NCBI GenBank assembly: GCA_029747015.1
Contig: JAKOGI010000366.1
Location: forward strand, 576,001 to 640,000
DNA length: 64,000 nucleotides
Direction: 5' to 3'
Origin: Carnegiea gigantea
Taxonomy: Eukaryota; Streptophyta; Magnoliopsida; Caryophyllales; Cactaceae
Position 1 is the first letter of the stretch, and each line of letters starts with the position of its first letter. This document shows positions 35,061-46,619 of this stretch, piece by piece. The translations under genes and the position numbers were made by a program. The notes beneath the pieces were generated by a model that was not told where the DNA came from, searched no databases, and saw only the letters and a program-made list of their open reading frames with translations.

Positions 35061-35940
35061 CTATCTTCTAGCGTAGGTAGGGATTAAGTGGTCGAGGCTT
35101 CCGCAGCACAGGCACTTATTAATACCTACACGGCCCTCAGCTATAGTATGGTTTGTCCGCCCACACATAGCATAAGGCTCTTTTGATGCCGCTGGATGAC
35201 TCTTATCAGGCCAGCAGCAGGTTTCTTCTACCAACATGCTCACTTAATGTACCGCGATCATTTTACTTCCTCTTCTGGTTACCTAGATTCAATCCCTTAA
35301 TTCACCTTTTACTCGCTCCACCTCATCAGCTCTTTCATACAACTCTTGATAAGTTTGAATTGACTGGCCCGCCAACTGATTCCGAATATAAAAGGCTAAA
35401 CCTTCTACAAAACTTCTCATTTTTAGCTTTTTAATCGCCATAAAATCTGGAGCAAACCTTGATAACTCCGTAAAACTTACGGGCATATTGCATCACCGTC
35501 ATATTCCCACTCATCTTTAACTCCATGAACTCTTTCTCCTTCTATTGTTAGATTGTGATTGGATAGAATTTAGCCCTAAACTCCTGAAGAAACTTAGCCC
35601 AGGTAAGCTCGGGTCCTTGTAACTTATCTTTCATAGTACTCTACCAGATATCTGCTTCATCAGCTAAATAAAAAGTCCCTATGTTTACCTTTTTCTCTTC
35701 AGGTACTTCAACTATTGCAAATATCTTTTTTCCCTGATCTAATCCTCCAGCTCCACAGGATTAAGGTTCCTATCATAAACCTTAGGGTTGCGCTGGGCTA
35801 CCCTTTCAGCTAGTTTGTCAAACTTCGGAGGGTTTTTTGGAGGTATAGGGGGTGCAGAGAGTGCAGGAGGAATCATTTTCATCAGCTCAATTGCCAAATT
35901 TTTTCAATAATTCTGGTCCTCTACACTGCTAGACACTTCC
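35061..35940 (-). pseudogene. Ty3/Gypsy gag and zinc knuckle pseudogene
   Basis: Minus-strand fragments run PPIPPKNPPKFDKLAERVAQ (about 35,830), FYLADEADIW, TWAKFLQEFRAKFYP, EFMELKMSGNMTVMQY, then APDFMAIKKLKMRSFVEGL and QTYQELYERADEVER (35,289-35,486). These are Retrotrans_gag blocks. The downstream CCHC region (35,061-35,243) reads CLCCGSLDHLIPTYA, with the last Cys lost. At least two frameshifts and several stops are present. Confidence 0.82.
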
Positions 35941-36039
35941 AAGGCACTGTTGGGTCTCCACTAGGGTTTTGTTGGAGGTCCTCATTCACTTACTTACCTG
36001 AACCCTGAGATTCATCTTCCTTACTATTCTGATTGTTGT

Positions 36040-36360
36040 TCACAGACTCTAACATACTGTAACACTAAATCACATAAGTAAAGCTTATTATCTCAATTTG
36101 CATAACATTATTATAAAGCAGTAATCATTCAGAATCAAGGCTTAATTTAACTCAAACATTACCTTTATTGCATATACATGTACATATATATATGGAAAGT
36201 TCATACAAAAGAATATTTCAATATTTCATGACAACCTTCCCTGCATTCTAGCTAAAGCTCCTAACCTAATCCTCCACCCTACCCACTAACTGAAGTTGTC
36301 TACCAAGTCAAATCCACCTCAAACCTAAAGAGGAAAGGTGGATTACCTCGTCACAGCTGG
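36040..36360 (-). other. Gypsy spacer between the extra ORF and gag
   Basis: Non-coding AT-rich sequence with GTTAATTTAAG-like and ATATATATATG stretches. On the minus strand it carries an AATAAAGG motif near 36,162 and possible splice-like GGTAATCC and CTTCAG sites. No domain recognised. Confidence 0.35.
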
Positions 36361-37269
36361 TTATGTTAACCTACTGATATACATCATATATACATGCAAT
36401 GAGCAAAAGAATATCACACTATACCAACTGCACGAGATAAAATAACTAAAATCACCTAACCCATAAATGAGAGTAGGGTCACGCCTAATGATCCCGAGAG
36501 GCATCGTAATCAGGGTCGGAGGAATCATCATCCTCCTCTCCTGGGTCACTGTCAGCATCCTCCATCTTTGAATCCTCACCATCAGGATCACTCTCATGAC
36601 TCTCTAGATCCTCCTCTAGGGATCATGCTCTCCCACCTCCTCCTCTGGCTCTTCCTCATCCTCATCAGGCTCTATCTCTCCCTCATCGAAACTCACCTCT
36701 ATGAGCTATGGGGGACTCAGAACCTCCTCAACTACATGAATCTCATTAGATGCCTCATCTCTTGAGCCAGCCTGTAGAGAAGCAAGTGGTGGCTACACGG
36801 GAGGCAACGAGGGCCGTGGCCCCTGAGCCGGTGGAGGTGGGGTTGGAACAATGGTTGGGTGCGTATCAAGGGTTGGGAAAATGAATGGAAGAAGATCATA
36901 AAAAATGCCTGTTAACTCTAGCTCCTCTCAAAGCGATAACTCTCCAGTGACCACGAACTAGGCCCGTAAGATCTGGAATCGCTCCCCATCAGGCCTCGGA
37001 TCTCCTGTAACCATGAAGTCATGATATGGTAGCCTAAACTCATGCCAGGGGCCAACAAGGGGCAAAGACCACAATAATCTGCGAGTGCGGGCCATCACGT
37101 CATGAGACTCAGAAAATGGATCCTGCATGTGGGCCGCCATGGCCACATGCAGGGTAGAAATGTGGCCGCTACTAAAGTCTGAGGTGTCATGTGAATGGTA
37201 TACGGGCCCACAGGTGCTCCTGGATGAGCCATCTAAACATGAAATCACAAAAGAGGGAATAAGCCACAT
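36361..37269 (-). pseudogene. Extra ORF upstream of Gypsy gag, function unknown
   Basis: The minus frame opens MWLIPSFVISCLDG at 37,269 and reads VGPWHEFRLPYHDFMVTGD and PRPDGERFQILRA to a stop at 36,958. The same frame then shows FVVTGELSL and, with interruptions, a Pro-rich segment and a strongly acidic tail (GEIEPDEDEEEPEEE, DSDPGEEDDDSSD) near 36,500-36,690. It lies between the primer site and gag, so it belongs to the element. I do not recognise a named domain. The acidic low-complexity tail suggests a nuclear or chromatin-interacting protein, as inference only. Confidence 0.5.
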
Positions 37270-37378
37270 CTATGCATAAATTTCCCCTAACAAAAACTCA
37301 ATTTACCTATATTATTATCTCAAAACCATACATCCTAGCTCTAGAGTGTCCGATGCTCACAGTGATTTGCTAACATAG

Positions 37379-37390
37379 CTCTGATACCAT
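37379..37390 (-). other. tRNA-Met primer-binding site of the Gypsy element
   Basis: The minus strand reads TGGTATCAGAGC, an exact match to the initiator tRNA-Met primer site. It defines where the 5' LTR should end. To its right only about 160 bp of AT-rich sequence remain before UGT87 homology. Confidence 0.75.
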
Positions 37391-37551
37391 AGTAAGGTCT
37401 ATATCTATTAATCTAACCCCTTTAAAATATATAATATTAATTTTTTTTTTTTTGTACTAGAGGTGTCCATGGACATGCCATCCTTAATCATAGACCTAAC
37501 TATGCTTACTACCAAGCTCAAGTACTTTCCACGAGCCACCAACTCCTGATA

Positions 37552-37795
37552 AACGATTCACCATGATTCAGTCGAGCAACTCCTGGGCTGATTTGACCCT
37601 CCAGTTCAACTTATAATAACCAAACCATGGAGATTGGGAACCGGAGGAATGTTCTAGTAGCTTCGTTTTGGACCATGTTGGCTTCCTTGCTCTCCTTGTT
37701 CTTTCACTATGATCAATCTCATTACGGACAACTTGGCTAGGCTCCCATCCCCAGCCGGTACCTAATATCAGTTTAAATTTTTGGTTAATATAATA
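37552..37795 (+). pseudogene. UGT87 pseudogene piece 2 (end of exon 1, start of intron)
   Basis: Similar to 5,508-5,755 of the intact UGT87. AGTCGAGCAACTC, GAGGAATGTTC, AGTAGCTTCGTTTTGG and CACTATGATC align with the residues from the VEQLL block (about 99) to the end of exon 1. GGTACCTAATATCAGTTTAA corresponds to the splice donor and first intron bases (GGTAACATCAGTTTAAG). Frameshifts and a TAG after GGAATGTTC break the frame. Same strand and order as pieces 1 and 3. Confidence 0.85.
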
Positions 37796-38091
37796 AAGTC
37801 TAATAAACTATACAGAAGTACCCTCAGTTTATTGTAAACTTTTTTGAGGACCCTTTGTTTTTAAAACTAAATATAAGATAACTTGTCTTTTGAGGTAACT
37901 AATAGAAAGGACCCTCGCAGTCTTATTTGAGCTATTTTCAAGACCCATCCACTATTCTAATTTATAAAGCACAGCTAAAACTTTTCATATTTGCACATTT
38001 TACCCAAATCCTTAAAAACTTATTTTCGAAAAGTTTTATTTTACGTCTGTGCAAATTCTCATAAAAGTAATATTTGGGGCCCTTTTCCAAC

Positions 38092-38104
38092 TGGTATAAG
38101 AGCC
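38092..38104 (+). other. Pararetrovirus tRNA-Met primer site
   Basis: TGGTATAAGAGCC differs by one base from TGGTATCAGAGCC. In caulimovirids this tRNA-Met site marks the conventional genome origin. It lies about 80 bp before the first ORF. Confidence 0.65.
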
Positions 38105-38182
38105 ATGTGACTAAGAAAAATTAAGATAATTAAGCTAATTAATGACTAATTAGTAATTACTTAAGCTAATCAATTGTGTTTA

Positions 38183-38569
38183 ATGCTAGAATCATCACAT
38201 GCTTACCCTAGTCCAAATTATTCTCACATTGTTCATTCATCGGAAGGAATTTCTTCAGTAGCATATCAATTAAACTATATCACTGATATAGTTTTAGAAT
38301 TAAAAGCCAAATTATCTAAAATTAAGTCTGAAGTCAAGGAGCTTAAGAAGCAATTATCTGTAATACACCTTTCTCTCGTTAATGAAGCTAGCCATAGCGG
38401 TAAATCTACTTCTAGTATTAGTACTCCATTTCAATATAAATATCCTTTCCAAAACCCAAAAAACAAAAATACATTTCTAGTGCATGATATAAAATTCCAA
38501 AAAGAGGTAGGAGAGAAATCAGATGAAAAATCAACTGAAAAAGTAGAAAAAGTAGAAGATGGAGTATAA
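38183..38569 (+). CDS. Small coiled-coil ORF of pararetrovirus B
   Basis: Opens at ATG 38,183 (MLESSHAYPSPNYSH) and runs 128 codons. Residues 30-60 (LELKAKLSKIKSEVKELKKQ) form a likely coiled coil, followed by a Ser-rich section and a Glu/Lys-rich tail. Position between the primer site and the coat region, size and coiled coil recall virion-associated proteins of caulimovirids, but the assignment is inference. It is the only long unbroken ORF near the 5' end. Confidence 0.5.
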   Translation: MLESSHAYPSPNYSHIVHSSEGISSVAYQLNYITDIVLELKAKLSKIKSEVKELKKQLSVIHLSLVNEASHSGKSTSSISTPFQYKYPFQNPKNKNTFLVHDIKFQKEVGEKSDEKSTEKVEKVEDGV

Positions 38570-40160
38570 GCAATAAACTCTTGAAGAACTACAGAACATG
38601 TCCGAGAAAGAACAAAATCCAGAAGAATTAAATAAGATAATGAGCGTAATTAGTGATAAACATGACGTGTTATCTAATAATAATGAAGAGACTAGTAATA
38701 TCTAATTTGAAGAAGAAATATATCAGCAGATGAACCTAATCAAGTCAGAAGACCTTAATGTTGTACTTTAGAGGAAATTAAATGAAAACTTGATATAAAA
38801 TATGACAAAATGGCTGTTGAAGATGAGATTACTGAAATTGGAGAAGAACTTGACATAGGTGAAATAGAGATCAATCTGGTTAACAAGATTATTAAGAATT
38901 TGGTAAATATTCTAGAAAAAATACTTATTTTATAGGACCTAGGTACGTTCCAGCAAAACGTATAATCAATTTTTCCTTCCATCCCACCAAAAACTGTCAC
39001 TTATGAAGAAATTGGCCTTACACCAATTAGCCAAACCAGATATATTTTAAATATCGATGGAGCTTGTAATAGAGAAGAAATATTTGAGCATTGAAAATGA
39101 GGCATGAATAGTATCTTAAACCTGAATACCACATGGACTGCTGTAAATTTCCTAAATTATATCGAACATAGCTTCTCTAGCACTGTAGCTGATTGGTATG
39201 ATTCATTAAATGAAGATGGTAAAAACACATTAATAATGATGGAAACAACAGCTGCAATGTTCAAAAAACTATGTAAGGAAATTGAAACGAGTTCATTAGA
39301 GCTAAACTTGATTTCGAAGAAAAGGTAAGAGAATGGTAGAAAAAGATTAATAATATAGAACTATGGAATATAAAATATCTGAAAAATTATATTACTGAAT
39401 TTAGTCAATATTCTTACAAAATTAGGCATAATGAAATCAATCTTGGTATGTTTTATGACAAATTGCCATATCCTATAAATTGCATAATTAATGAAAAATA
39501 TGTTACGTGGCTTGAAAGAGCAGATGTCATTGACACCCTTGGTTCAAGAATCTCTTATTTAGGAAAATGGACTAATGATCAATGTCTTAATCTCCAAAAG
39601 CAAAAGAAAATTAAGAAATAATTCCTAACGTATTGGGATTCACCGCATCAATAGGGGGAAAAACCTGAAAGGAGAAGAAAAAGAAAGTTTTATAAGAAAA
39701 AGAGATTTAATAAATGAAGGGGAGACAAATATAGAAGAAAATATTATAACAAACCAAGTCCTAAAAAATAAATTTTTTTTAGAAAAATAACTTATTGTCC
39801 TGTAGGGAAAAAAAACTGTAAATGTTGGATATGCGGAGAAATAGGACATTATGCTAATAAATTCACAAATAGAAAGAATAACAAGCTTATTGAAACCCTA
39901 GATAACCTAGATTATGTTGAGCTTAGTGAAGATGAGGCATTAGATCTAGCCCTAAATAAGAATAAAGGGATTATTGAAATCATACTAGACAATTAATATG
40001 AAGAAAGTGATTATGAAAAAACTAGTCATATGATGGAAAGTAGCTCAGTTAGCCTTGGTGATCTTTAAGGAGAAGCGTTTGTTGTAGATAATGATCATAA
40101 AGAAGTCAAAGGAAATTGAATCTTTCCTATAATTCAGAAAGACATGAACTATAAAAAGTC
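38570..40160 (+). pseudogene. Pararetrovirus coat-protein region
   Basis: An acidic, interrupted N-terminal stretch (38,560-38,990) is followed by an open segment at 39,104-39,328 with TVADWYDSLNEDGK, similar to caulimovirid coat proteins. A basic region near 39,650-39,800 follows, then a zinc knuckle at 39,817-39,866 (CKCWICGEIGHYANKF) whose last Cys has become Phe. An acidic tail continues to about 40,000. Stops and frame changes occur throughout. Confidence 0.65.
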
Positions 40161-40524
40161 CATCTTTTAATTAAAGAGTAAGTTTGTATGTGAGATGATA
40201 GAAGGAGATCTAGAAATTAAAGAAGATAATACTATAGATCCCAAGACTAAGGTAACAATGATAGCAGAAAAATTTGAAAGTCCTACCCCTATGCAAAAGA
40301 TCCAGAGGATTAAATCCAATCCTGAAGAGAAAAAAATTGATCGTTCATGGATATCTAGCTTTGCCAACCCTACCAAAATCAATAAGAAAAATGTGATAAA
40401 AATTTATTAGAATGGTAAAATTACCATAAAATCCCAATTATTAAGAAGTATAAGTACAAGATCAGAATGGAGAGAAGGATCTTCATCATCTAGAGAAGAA
40501 CTTAAAGAAGATGATAAAATTAGT

Positions 40525-41106
40525 ATGAGTTGCGAAATGAGTAGAATGAGTTTTAAAATCGCGAGACACAGTGTTGATCAAAGTATGAGTCTTGATAGAA
40601 GGTTCATCGGGTACAAAACCAGAACTGTTAGTGAACTAGTCTATGAGGATGAATTAGTTAAAAATATGACTATGAAAATATGCTATGAAGCTACCAATAC
40701 AAATCCTAATAGTATCTATATCCCAACAAAGGTATATTTAGAGAGATATAATAAATATAAATTGTGTGCTTACATATATAGTGGTTGTTATATATGCTTT
40801 AGAAAAAAATCATTATTTTCAGAATTCATGTGGGAAAAAGCTAAGAATTTGTTACAAGTAAGGATACCTAACAATAGTATTATGAGTGACAATGAAGCTA
40901 TAGAAGGGTTATCCATAGAATTAGGAGGAGTTCAATGCATTATATCAGTTCTATGCGCTACTGATCAACCCTCTTATGATATGGTTATTGGAAATAATTT
41001 TCAGAGATTATATTCTCCATGCACACAGACTAGAAACCAAATAACATTCATAATTAATAGTCACTTAGTTCCTATTGAAAAATTAAGTAAGGATTACACT
41101 CATTAG
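40525..41106 (+). pseudogene. Pararetrovirus aspartic protease region
   Basis: A 193-codon open segment. Near 40,771-40,800 the site expected to carry the catalytic Asp reads YIYSGCYICF, so Asp appears replaced by Tyr. EGLSIELGGVQCII and YDMVIGNNFQRLYSP fit the second half of a retroviral-type protease. The stop at 41,104 precedes the reverse transcriptase region. Confidence 0.6.
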
Positions 41107-41261
41107 AAAATTAAATTTACACGCAGCCAGTGCAGTGAGAAGGTAATGCCTGCACAACGAGAGGTAGCATTAACAATTTTATTACTCGAGTTATCTATTA
41201 AAGAGCATATTATCGAACAACAAGAAAACTTATACAACGAACTCTGCTGTAATAATCCTCT

Positions 41262-42560
41262 AAAATTTTGGGATAAGGCTAAAACATTTACTGAAATCAC
41301 TCTGCTAAATGCCAACACTATTATTCAAGTCAAAGAAATGGTGTATACACACTAAGACATTCAAGAATTTGATAAACAAATCAAAGAACTTATTGAAAAA
41401 GAATTAATCAAGAATAGGAAGGGTCCTCATACCAGTCCCGCTTTCACGGTAAGAAATCATACTGAAGAAAAAAGAAGAAAGGCAAGAATGGTAATCAATT
41501 ACAAAAAGCTTAATCATAATACTGTCTTTGATGGCTATTATATTCCTAACAAAATAGTATTTTTTTCAATAGAATTCAAGGAGCCTCTTGGTTCTTGAAA
41601 ATGGATTGCAAAAGCGGATATTAGTAGATAAAAATGGATGAAAAAAGCATTTCGTTAACTGCATTTAGTACCCCTTAAGGACATTATTAGCACATAGTAA
41701 CACCATTTGGCCTAAAAAATGCACTCCAAATATTCCAAAGAAGAATAGATAACATCTTCAAAGACCTTAATTATTGTTGTTTAGTTTACATCAATGATAT
41801 CCTTATCTTTTCCAAAATCATAAAACAGCATAAAGGTGATGTCTTAGCTATCACCCAATGATGCATTGATTGTTGTATTATTCTTGGTAAGAATAAGTGT
41901 ATTTATGCTGAACAAGAAATAGAGTTCTTAGGCCTAGAGATAAAAGTTAGACAAATCATCCTACAAAAGTATATTCTAAAAAAGATAGAAAATTTTCCTA
42001 AAAAGATTGAGGATAGAAAGCAGTTAGAAAGGTTTCTTGGATGCCTGACCTATGCTTCATATTTCATTAAAATTTAGCTAAACTGAGAAAGCCAATGCCG
42101 GAGAAACTTAAGAAAGTAAGTTGTACATGGACCACTAATGATTTAAAGATTGTTCAAAACTTCAAAATGATGTGTAAAAATCTTTCTGTTTTTAATGTAC
42201 CTAATGAAAGAGATGATTTGGTTCTTGAGACATATGTCAGCTATGAGTACTAGAGTGCAGTACTCAAAATCAAAGAAGGGAAAAAACTCTGCATATTGTA
42301 GTGAAAGTTTTAATAATGCAGAATACAACTATCCCATGATGAAAAAAGAAATCCTTGCAGTCATAAGGAGAATTGAAAAGTTCTTAATTTTTTTAGCCCC
42401 AGAACCGTTTCTTATTCGAACTGATCGCAAAAGAATACTTGGATTTGTAAAAAAGAATTCATCAAATATGCAAGTACAAGGGCGACTCCTGCGTTGGTAA
42501 TTATGCCTTAACCAGTTTTCTTTCTCTATTGAATATATACCGAGATCAAAGAACTCTCTG
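41262..42560 (+). pseudogene. Pararetrovirus B reverse transcriptase-RNase H pseudogene
   Basis: Fragments in several frames match the corresponding region of copy A. The catalytic motif at 41,787-41,798 reads YIND where YxDD is expected. RNase H is in 42,195-42,500 (SESFNNAEYNYPMMKKEI, EPFLIRTDRKRILGF). Multiple stops and indels break it, including near 41,600, 41,640, 41,690 and 42,075. Confidence 0.75.
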
Positions 42561-42589
42561 GCAAGTAGTTTAACTCCAGAACTCGTCAG

Positions 42590-43690
42590 TGCTGATAATC
42601 AATGCTTAACTCCTGCCAGAAAAGAAAGAAATCTATAATAAAATACCATTACTACTAGAACGAGTTTCTGCTTCTAGTAAAGTCTATTGATAATTTAGAA
42701 TTCTATACAAAACGTAGATCATGATTTGATATAATATCTTCTGTCTATCTAATAACCCAAAGATTTTTCCTTCCAGAGTTACAAGTCAATGACCTAAAAT
42801 GTCCTTATGAAATCCAAGAAAAAACAAGTTCTCATGTTCAAAGAAAATGGTTTAATGAGTAGTATGCAGCATACATTGACTATTATTATAATTATTCCTA
42901 TAATATTTGGGAGTCTTGGAGTACAACAATCTACTTTCCTAATAAATCCGGAGTTGGTGGCGTTAGTTTCTCAACAAATTCAATCTCTCTAAATGACCCA
43001 TCATTAAAGCCTTGAAATGCGAGATGGTTGTTTACTTTATGGAATTCCCAGATCCAAAGTTCCTATTTTTCTTAACACTAATTAAATTTCAGCAATGCAT
43101 GTTCCGAAGGATCCGTTGGATTCTTACATCTCCTGATAGTCAAAAAAATCCCTAATAATAGATGCCTATATGTGGAGGTACACTGTGCACTAATCGAGTG
43201 TGAAAATGGAAAAGCCAAGCCAGCCTATTATCTTGTAAAATTATCGATTACGATGATCCCTATGATCAATGACAAGAATGGGTTCCAGAACGATGAGAAT
43301 TAGTTACTGATCCTACTTTAGCAACAACCATCGGTTTTTACAACACACCAAAGTTGGACATTAATTGAATAAGGAAAAACATTAATGCATTAGGGAAACA
43401 CTACTTTTGCCTATGACAATGAGTTTAAAAAATATATGAAAGTGGAAGGAGCGACTTCAGAAGATGTTTTTGATTATATCTTTGAGGTTAGAGGTGGAAA
43501 ATTCTTATCAGAAAATGAAAGAAATATTTTCTTGAATTATTTGAGAAATGGGATCCAAAGCATCTTCAACTTGATGAAGATTTTGATGATTATCCAGATA
43601 ATGATGGCCTGAAAGATATAATTGGAGATGAAGGCATGCAGAATCTCAATAATGATGACTAGTCTTATCATTCTTAAAAACTCTGAAAAG
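42590..43690 (+). pseudogene. Post-RNase H region of pararetrovirus B, no known domain
   Basis: Interrupted frames match 12,660-13,850 of copy A. Shared segments include the LLPEKEEIYNE-type start, the PNKSGV segment and an acidic C-terminal part near 43,430-43,640. No domain recognised; it may be the pol C-terminus or a separate late gene. Confidence 0.4.
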
Positions 43691-43837
43691 GAGTTGCTCC
43701 ATTATTGTACTATTTTAACAAGTGTCAGGTCTGTAAAATAAAACAGTCTATTGTGGCCATATGCATGTAACTGTAGGCATGTGTAAAATCAGTTTGTACT
43801 GTAGCCAATAGGGTATCCTATGTACCCCCCAACCCTC

Positions 43838-44012
43838 TATAAAAGGAGAGGCTGAGTGCTGAGAAGGAATACAGTCATTTGAGCATTCTTGAGCAAAAGA
43901 GAAGCTAGGATTCTGCATTTCTCTATGAGCAAGCATCTCTAATAATCTTAGTAGTTTAAGTCTCTCTTCAATCATAACATTGTAATATTTCCACTTTCAA
44001 GCTTTTAATAAA
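43838..44012 (+). promoter_or_regulatory. Pararetrovirus promoter and poly(A) signal (copy B)
   Basis: TATAAAA at 43,838-43,844 is followed by AGGAGAGGCTGAGTGCTGAG and, 169 bp after the TATA box, AATAAA (44,007-44,012). Unlike copy A the TATA box is intact, so this could still start transcription into the flanking DNA. Confidence 0.6.
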
Positions 44013-44660
44013 AGCAAGTTTCGCAGTAGGGAATGTTATTCAATTAAACTCTATGTCTTAAATATTATAATTTCTTGATTAAAACTCCACTATCCTTAAA
44101 AAAGATTAAAAACTTGATTAATGAGTACGGTCTGAGGTAAAAAAACGAAACATATCTGTGCTGTGCCTGATCTAAGGAAGGTATGGTTGATATTGGCCAT
44201 CTCTGTAAACTAGAAGTTAGAGGGACGTCGGAGTTTAGTGCTGACTTAGTTCAGGTAACGGTCAAAATTCTCTAATTATGTTTTAATTATTTTGCCAAGC
44301 ATGGTGAGCATATAATCACAGAAATTGTAATACTTGATATATAAGTAGTAGATTGTAATAACTAGTGCCAGTACAGTCATTGTAAGAAGTTTAATCATTA
44401 AAAACAAGCAAATTTTCTATTTAGACCTTTAAAATAGCTTATGTGCATAGTTCACCCAATTCAGGGGTTTTTCTGCAACTCCGAAAAGTTCAAGGACTAA
44501 AATAATAAGAAAAAGGACCTAAATATTAGTTGTCTTAAAACATAAGGTACCACAGAATTAGTTTTGAAAAGGCAGGGGCCTAAAAATAGTTACCATCGAA
44601 CTTAGGAACTTAAGTGTCAGTAATTCATAATCGATGGCACAAAAATTAAGTCAGTGTTCA

Positions 44661-46615
44661 CCTATTGATTTTGGTGGAGGAACAAAAATCGTGATTTACT
44701 TTTATCGCTTTCGGATTGATCGTTGATATCTGTGTCTTTCTTACACATTATTATGCCAAGCGTGGGAAAAGATCAAAAGGTTGTTTCCAAAATCCCAAGT
44801 AATTATTTTACATCAAGATATTTGTACGATATGTCTTTATTAATTAAGGGCATGTACGTTCAATAGTTGTAACTATCTTTTAGTATTTGGAAGCAGTTAC
44901 AAGCGATTATAAGCCGTTGGAAGTAGTTATGAATAGAGTTAGCAGTTTGAAACAGTTAGAAGTGGTTGTGAGCAGTTGTGAGCTATCAACATCTAAAATG
45001 AAGACATGCATACATGTTGGAATGTACTGTTGAATGGGCATTAGTTCTTTTGGTATCAAGAGCACTTGTCATAAGCACTACGGGGGTACAAAACTCAGGG
45101 GATCAAATTCCTAAGTTTGGAGAATGTAGTGGTACTGCTTAACTGAGCCTTTGGACCTAGGAGTCACTGCTTTCCTCCCATTCCCTGCTTGTTCAACTTT
45201 ATTGGGTAGCTTTATTAGAGCCTTAGTGGGGTTCTAGTAGACCTGACAAATGGATCATTTGGTTCGGTACAGGTTGGGTTAAGTTTGGGTCGGGTTAAGT
45301 GATATTTTGGGTCGATTCAGTTTAGGTCAGATAAATTCCGGTTTGGGTTGACTTTAGGTCAACTTATTTTTGGTCCAATATGCTTGTCAAGCAAAAATAA
45401 GCGAGTTTGTAAAAAATTTTGGGTTGGACATGGCTCAGTTCGGGTCAATTCGAGTTACGGGTGCACTTTCAGGTGATCCTATTTCACATAGGGCCAGCAA
45501 AAAAACTCATATCCATCTAGAACCCGTAAAACCTACCCCAATGGGTATGGGTATGGGTGGTGAAAATGGAAAAAGGAGGCAGCTAGCGGGTATTGCTAAA
45601 ATGAGTGTGAGTATGGATTTGGTATAGGTCTTACCCATCCCATATTCGTTTTATCAACATCAGCCCCGCCTACCCCATATCTTCCCCATATAAAACCCGT
45701 ACTTTGTTTAAAGTCTTAATTTGTTGCTTATACTTGGATATTTTCCTAGTTACTTTGAATTGTATGATATTTATGACTTCAGCGAGACATTTTGTGAGAA
45801 ATTATAATTATCAAATGCTAATTCATTGCTTTGATTGGCAAAGTTTAAGTTGTATTCAACGTGATATGATATGTTGTTAGAAATTTAGTGTTAATGTGAC
45901 ATATTGGTTATTTGATGTCGAATATGGATACAAAATAGGTTTAATTCTTTTTTGTCTATGTCTATCCGAATAAAACCCGTATACCTATTATACCCACTGG
46001 GTATGCGTATGTGTATAACTTTACAACACCTAATGGGTATGGATGTAAGTATTAATTTTGAAAATGAGTATGGCGTATGGGTGAGGTACGGCTAAACTCG
46101 CTCGGTACTCACCTCATTACCGCTCCTAATTTCGGATGTCGAATCGGGTATGAATTCGGATCGTTCGGTTCGAATTTCAGGCCAATTTTACTAGGTATAA
46201 GTCCTAGGGCCAACAAAATAGAAAAGAAAGTGACAGATGAGGTAGACGAGAAAAGTTTGATTTCTTTTTCGCTTATGAAGTCTGCGGATTACAAAAAATG
46301 CATGCAAAGGCACTTATGTACGATGTATTTCACAATGGGGGACATTTCCCTTGGGGAAATTTCCAGTCCAGCCATCAATATTGACTTATGAAGTGGGCAA
46401 GTCGGAGATGATAAGTAGAAGTTTTTGTCATCATTTTAGAAAAAAGATATGTATACTTTTAAGACACATTTTTTGTTTTAATTTAACGTCTTTATCATTT
46501 TTCTTTTTTTTTTTGGATGTACCATCTCCATTCTCACATTGGAAGAATAGAAATATATGTCAAGGGCTAATATAACAGGCCTATTATAAATAACAAACGA
46601 TTCTTTTTCAAACAT
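44661..46615. other. Repeat-rich intergenic sequence without a gene
   Basis: A tRNA-Met-like primer motif (TGGTATCAAGAGC, 45,052-45,064) suggests a lost LTR element. From about 45,235 to 46,200 the DNA is dominated by GGGT(C/T)GGGTTAAG and GGGTATGGGTATGGG strings on both strands, a composition typical of small non-autonomous hAT-type elements in plants. Ends and duplications could not be fixed. Open frames here are composition artefacts. Confidence 0.4.
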
Positions 46616-46619
46616 GAGT

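Larger units (their letters stand above)
37800..44660 (+). mobile_element. Endogenous pararetrovirus copy B, nearly whole genome
   Basis: A collinear caulimovirid-like genome: leader, tRNA-Met primer site (38,092-38,104), a small coiled-coil ORF, coat region with zinc knuckle, protease, reverse transcriptase, RNase H, a downstream region of unknown role, then promoter (TATA 43,838) with a poly(A) signal 169 bp later and leader-like sequence again. The 3' half matches copy A. It lies at the broken intron of the UGT87 pseudogene. No movement-protein domain was recognised. Stops, frameshifts and altered catalytic residues throughout indicate an old, inactive copy. The genus is undetermined. Confidence 0.78.

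Noticed and set aside
45052..45064. TGGTATCAAGAGC as the primer site of a complete LTR element
   Set aside because: No LTR pair, gag or pol was found around it, so it is mentioned only as a weak remnant.
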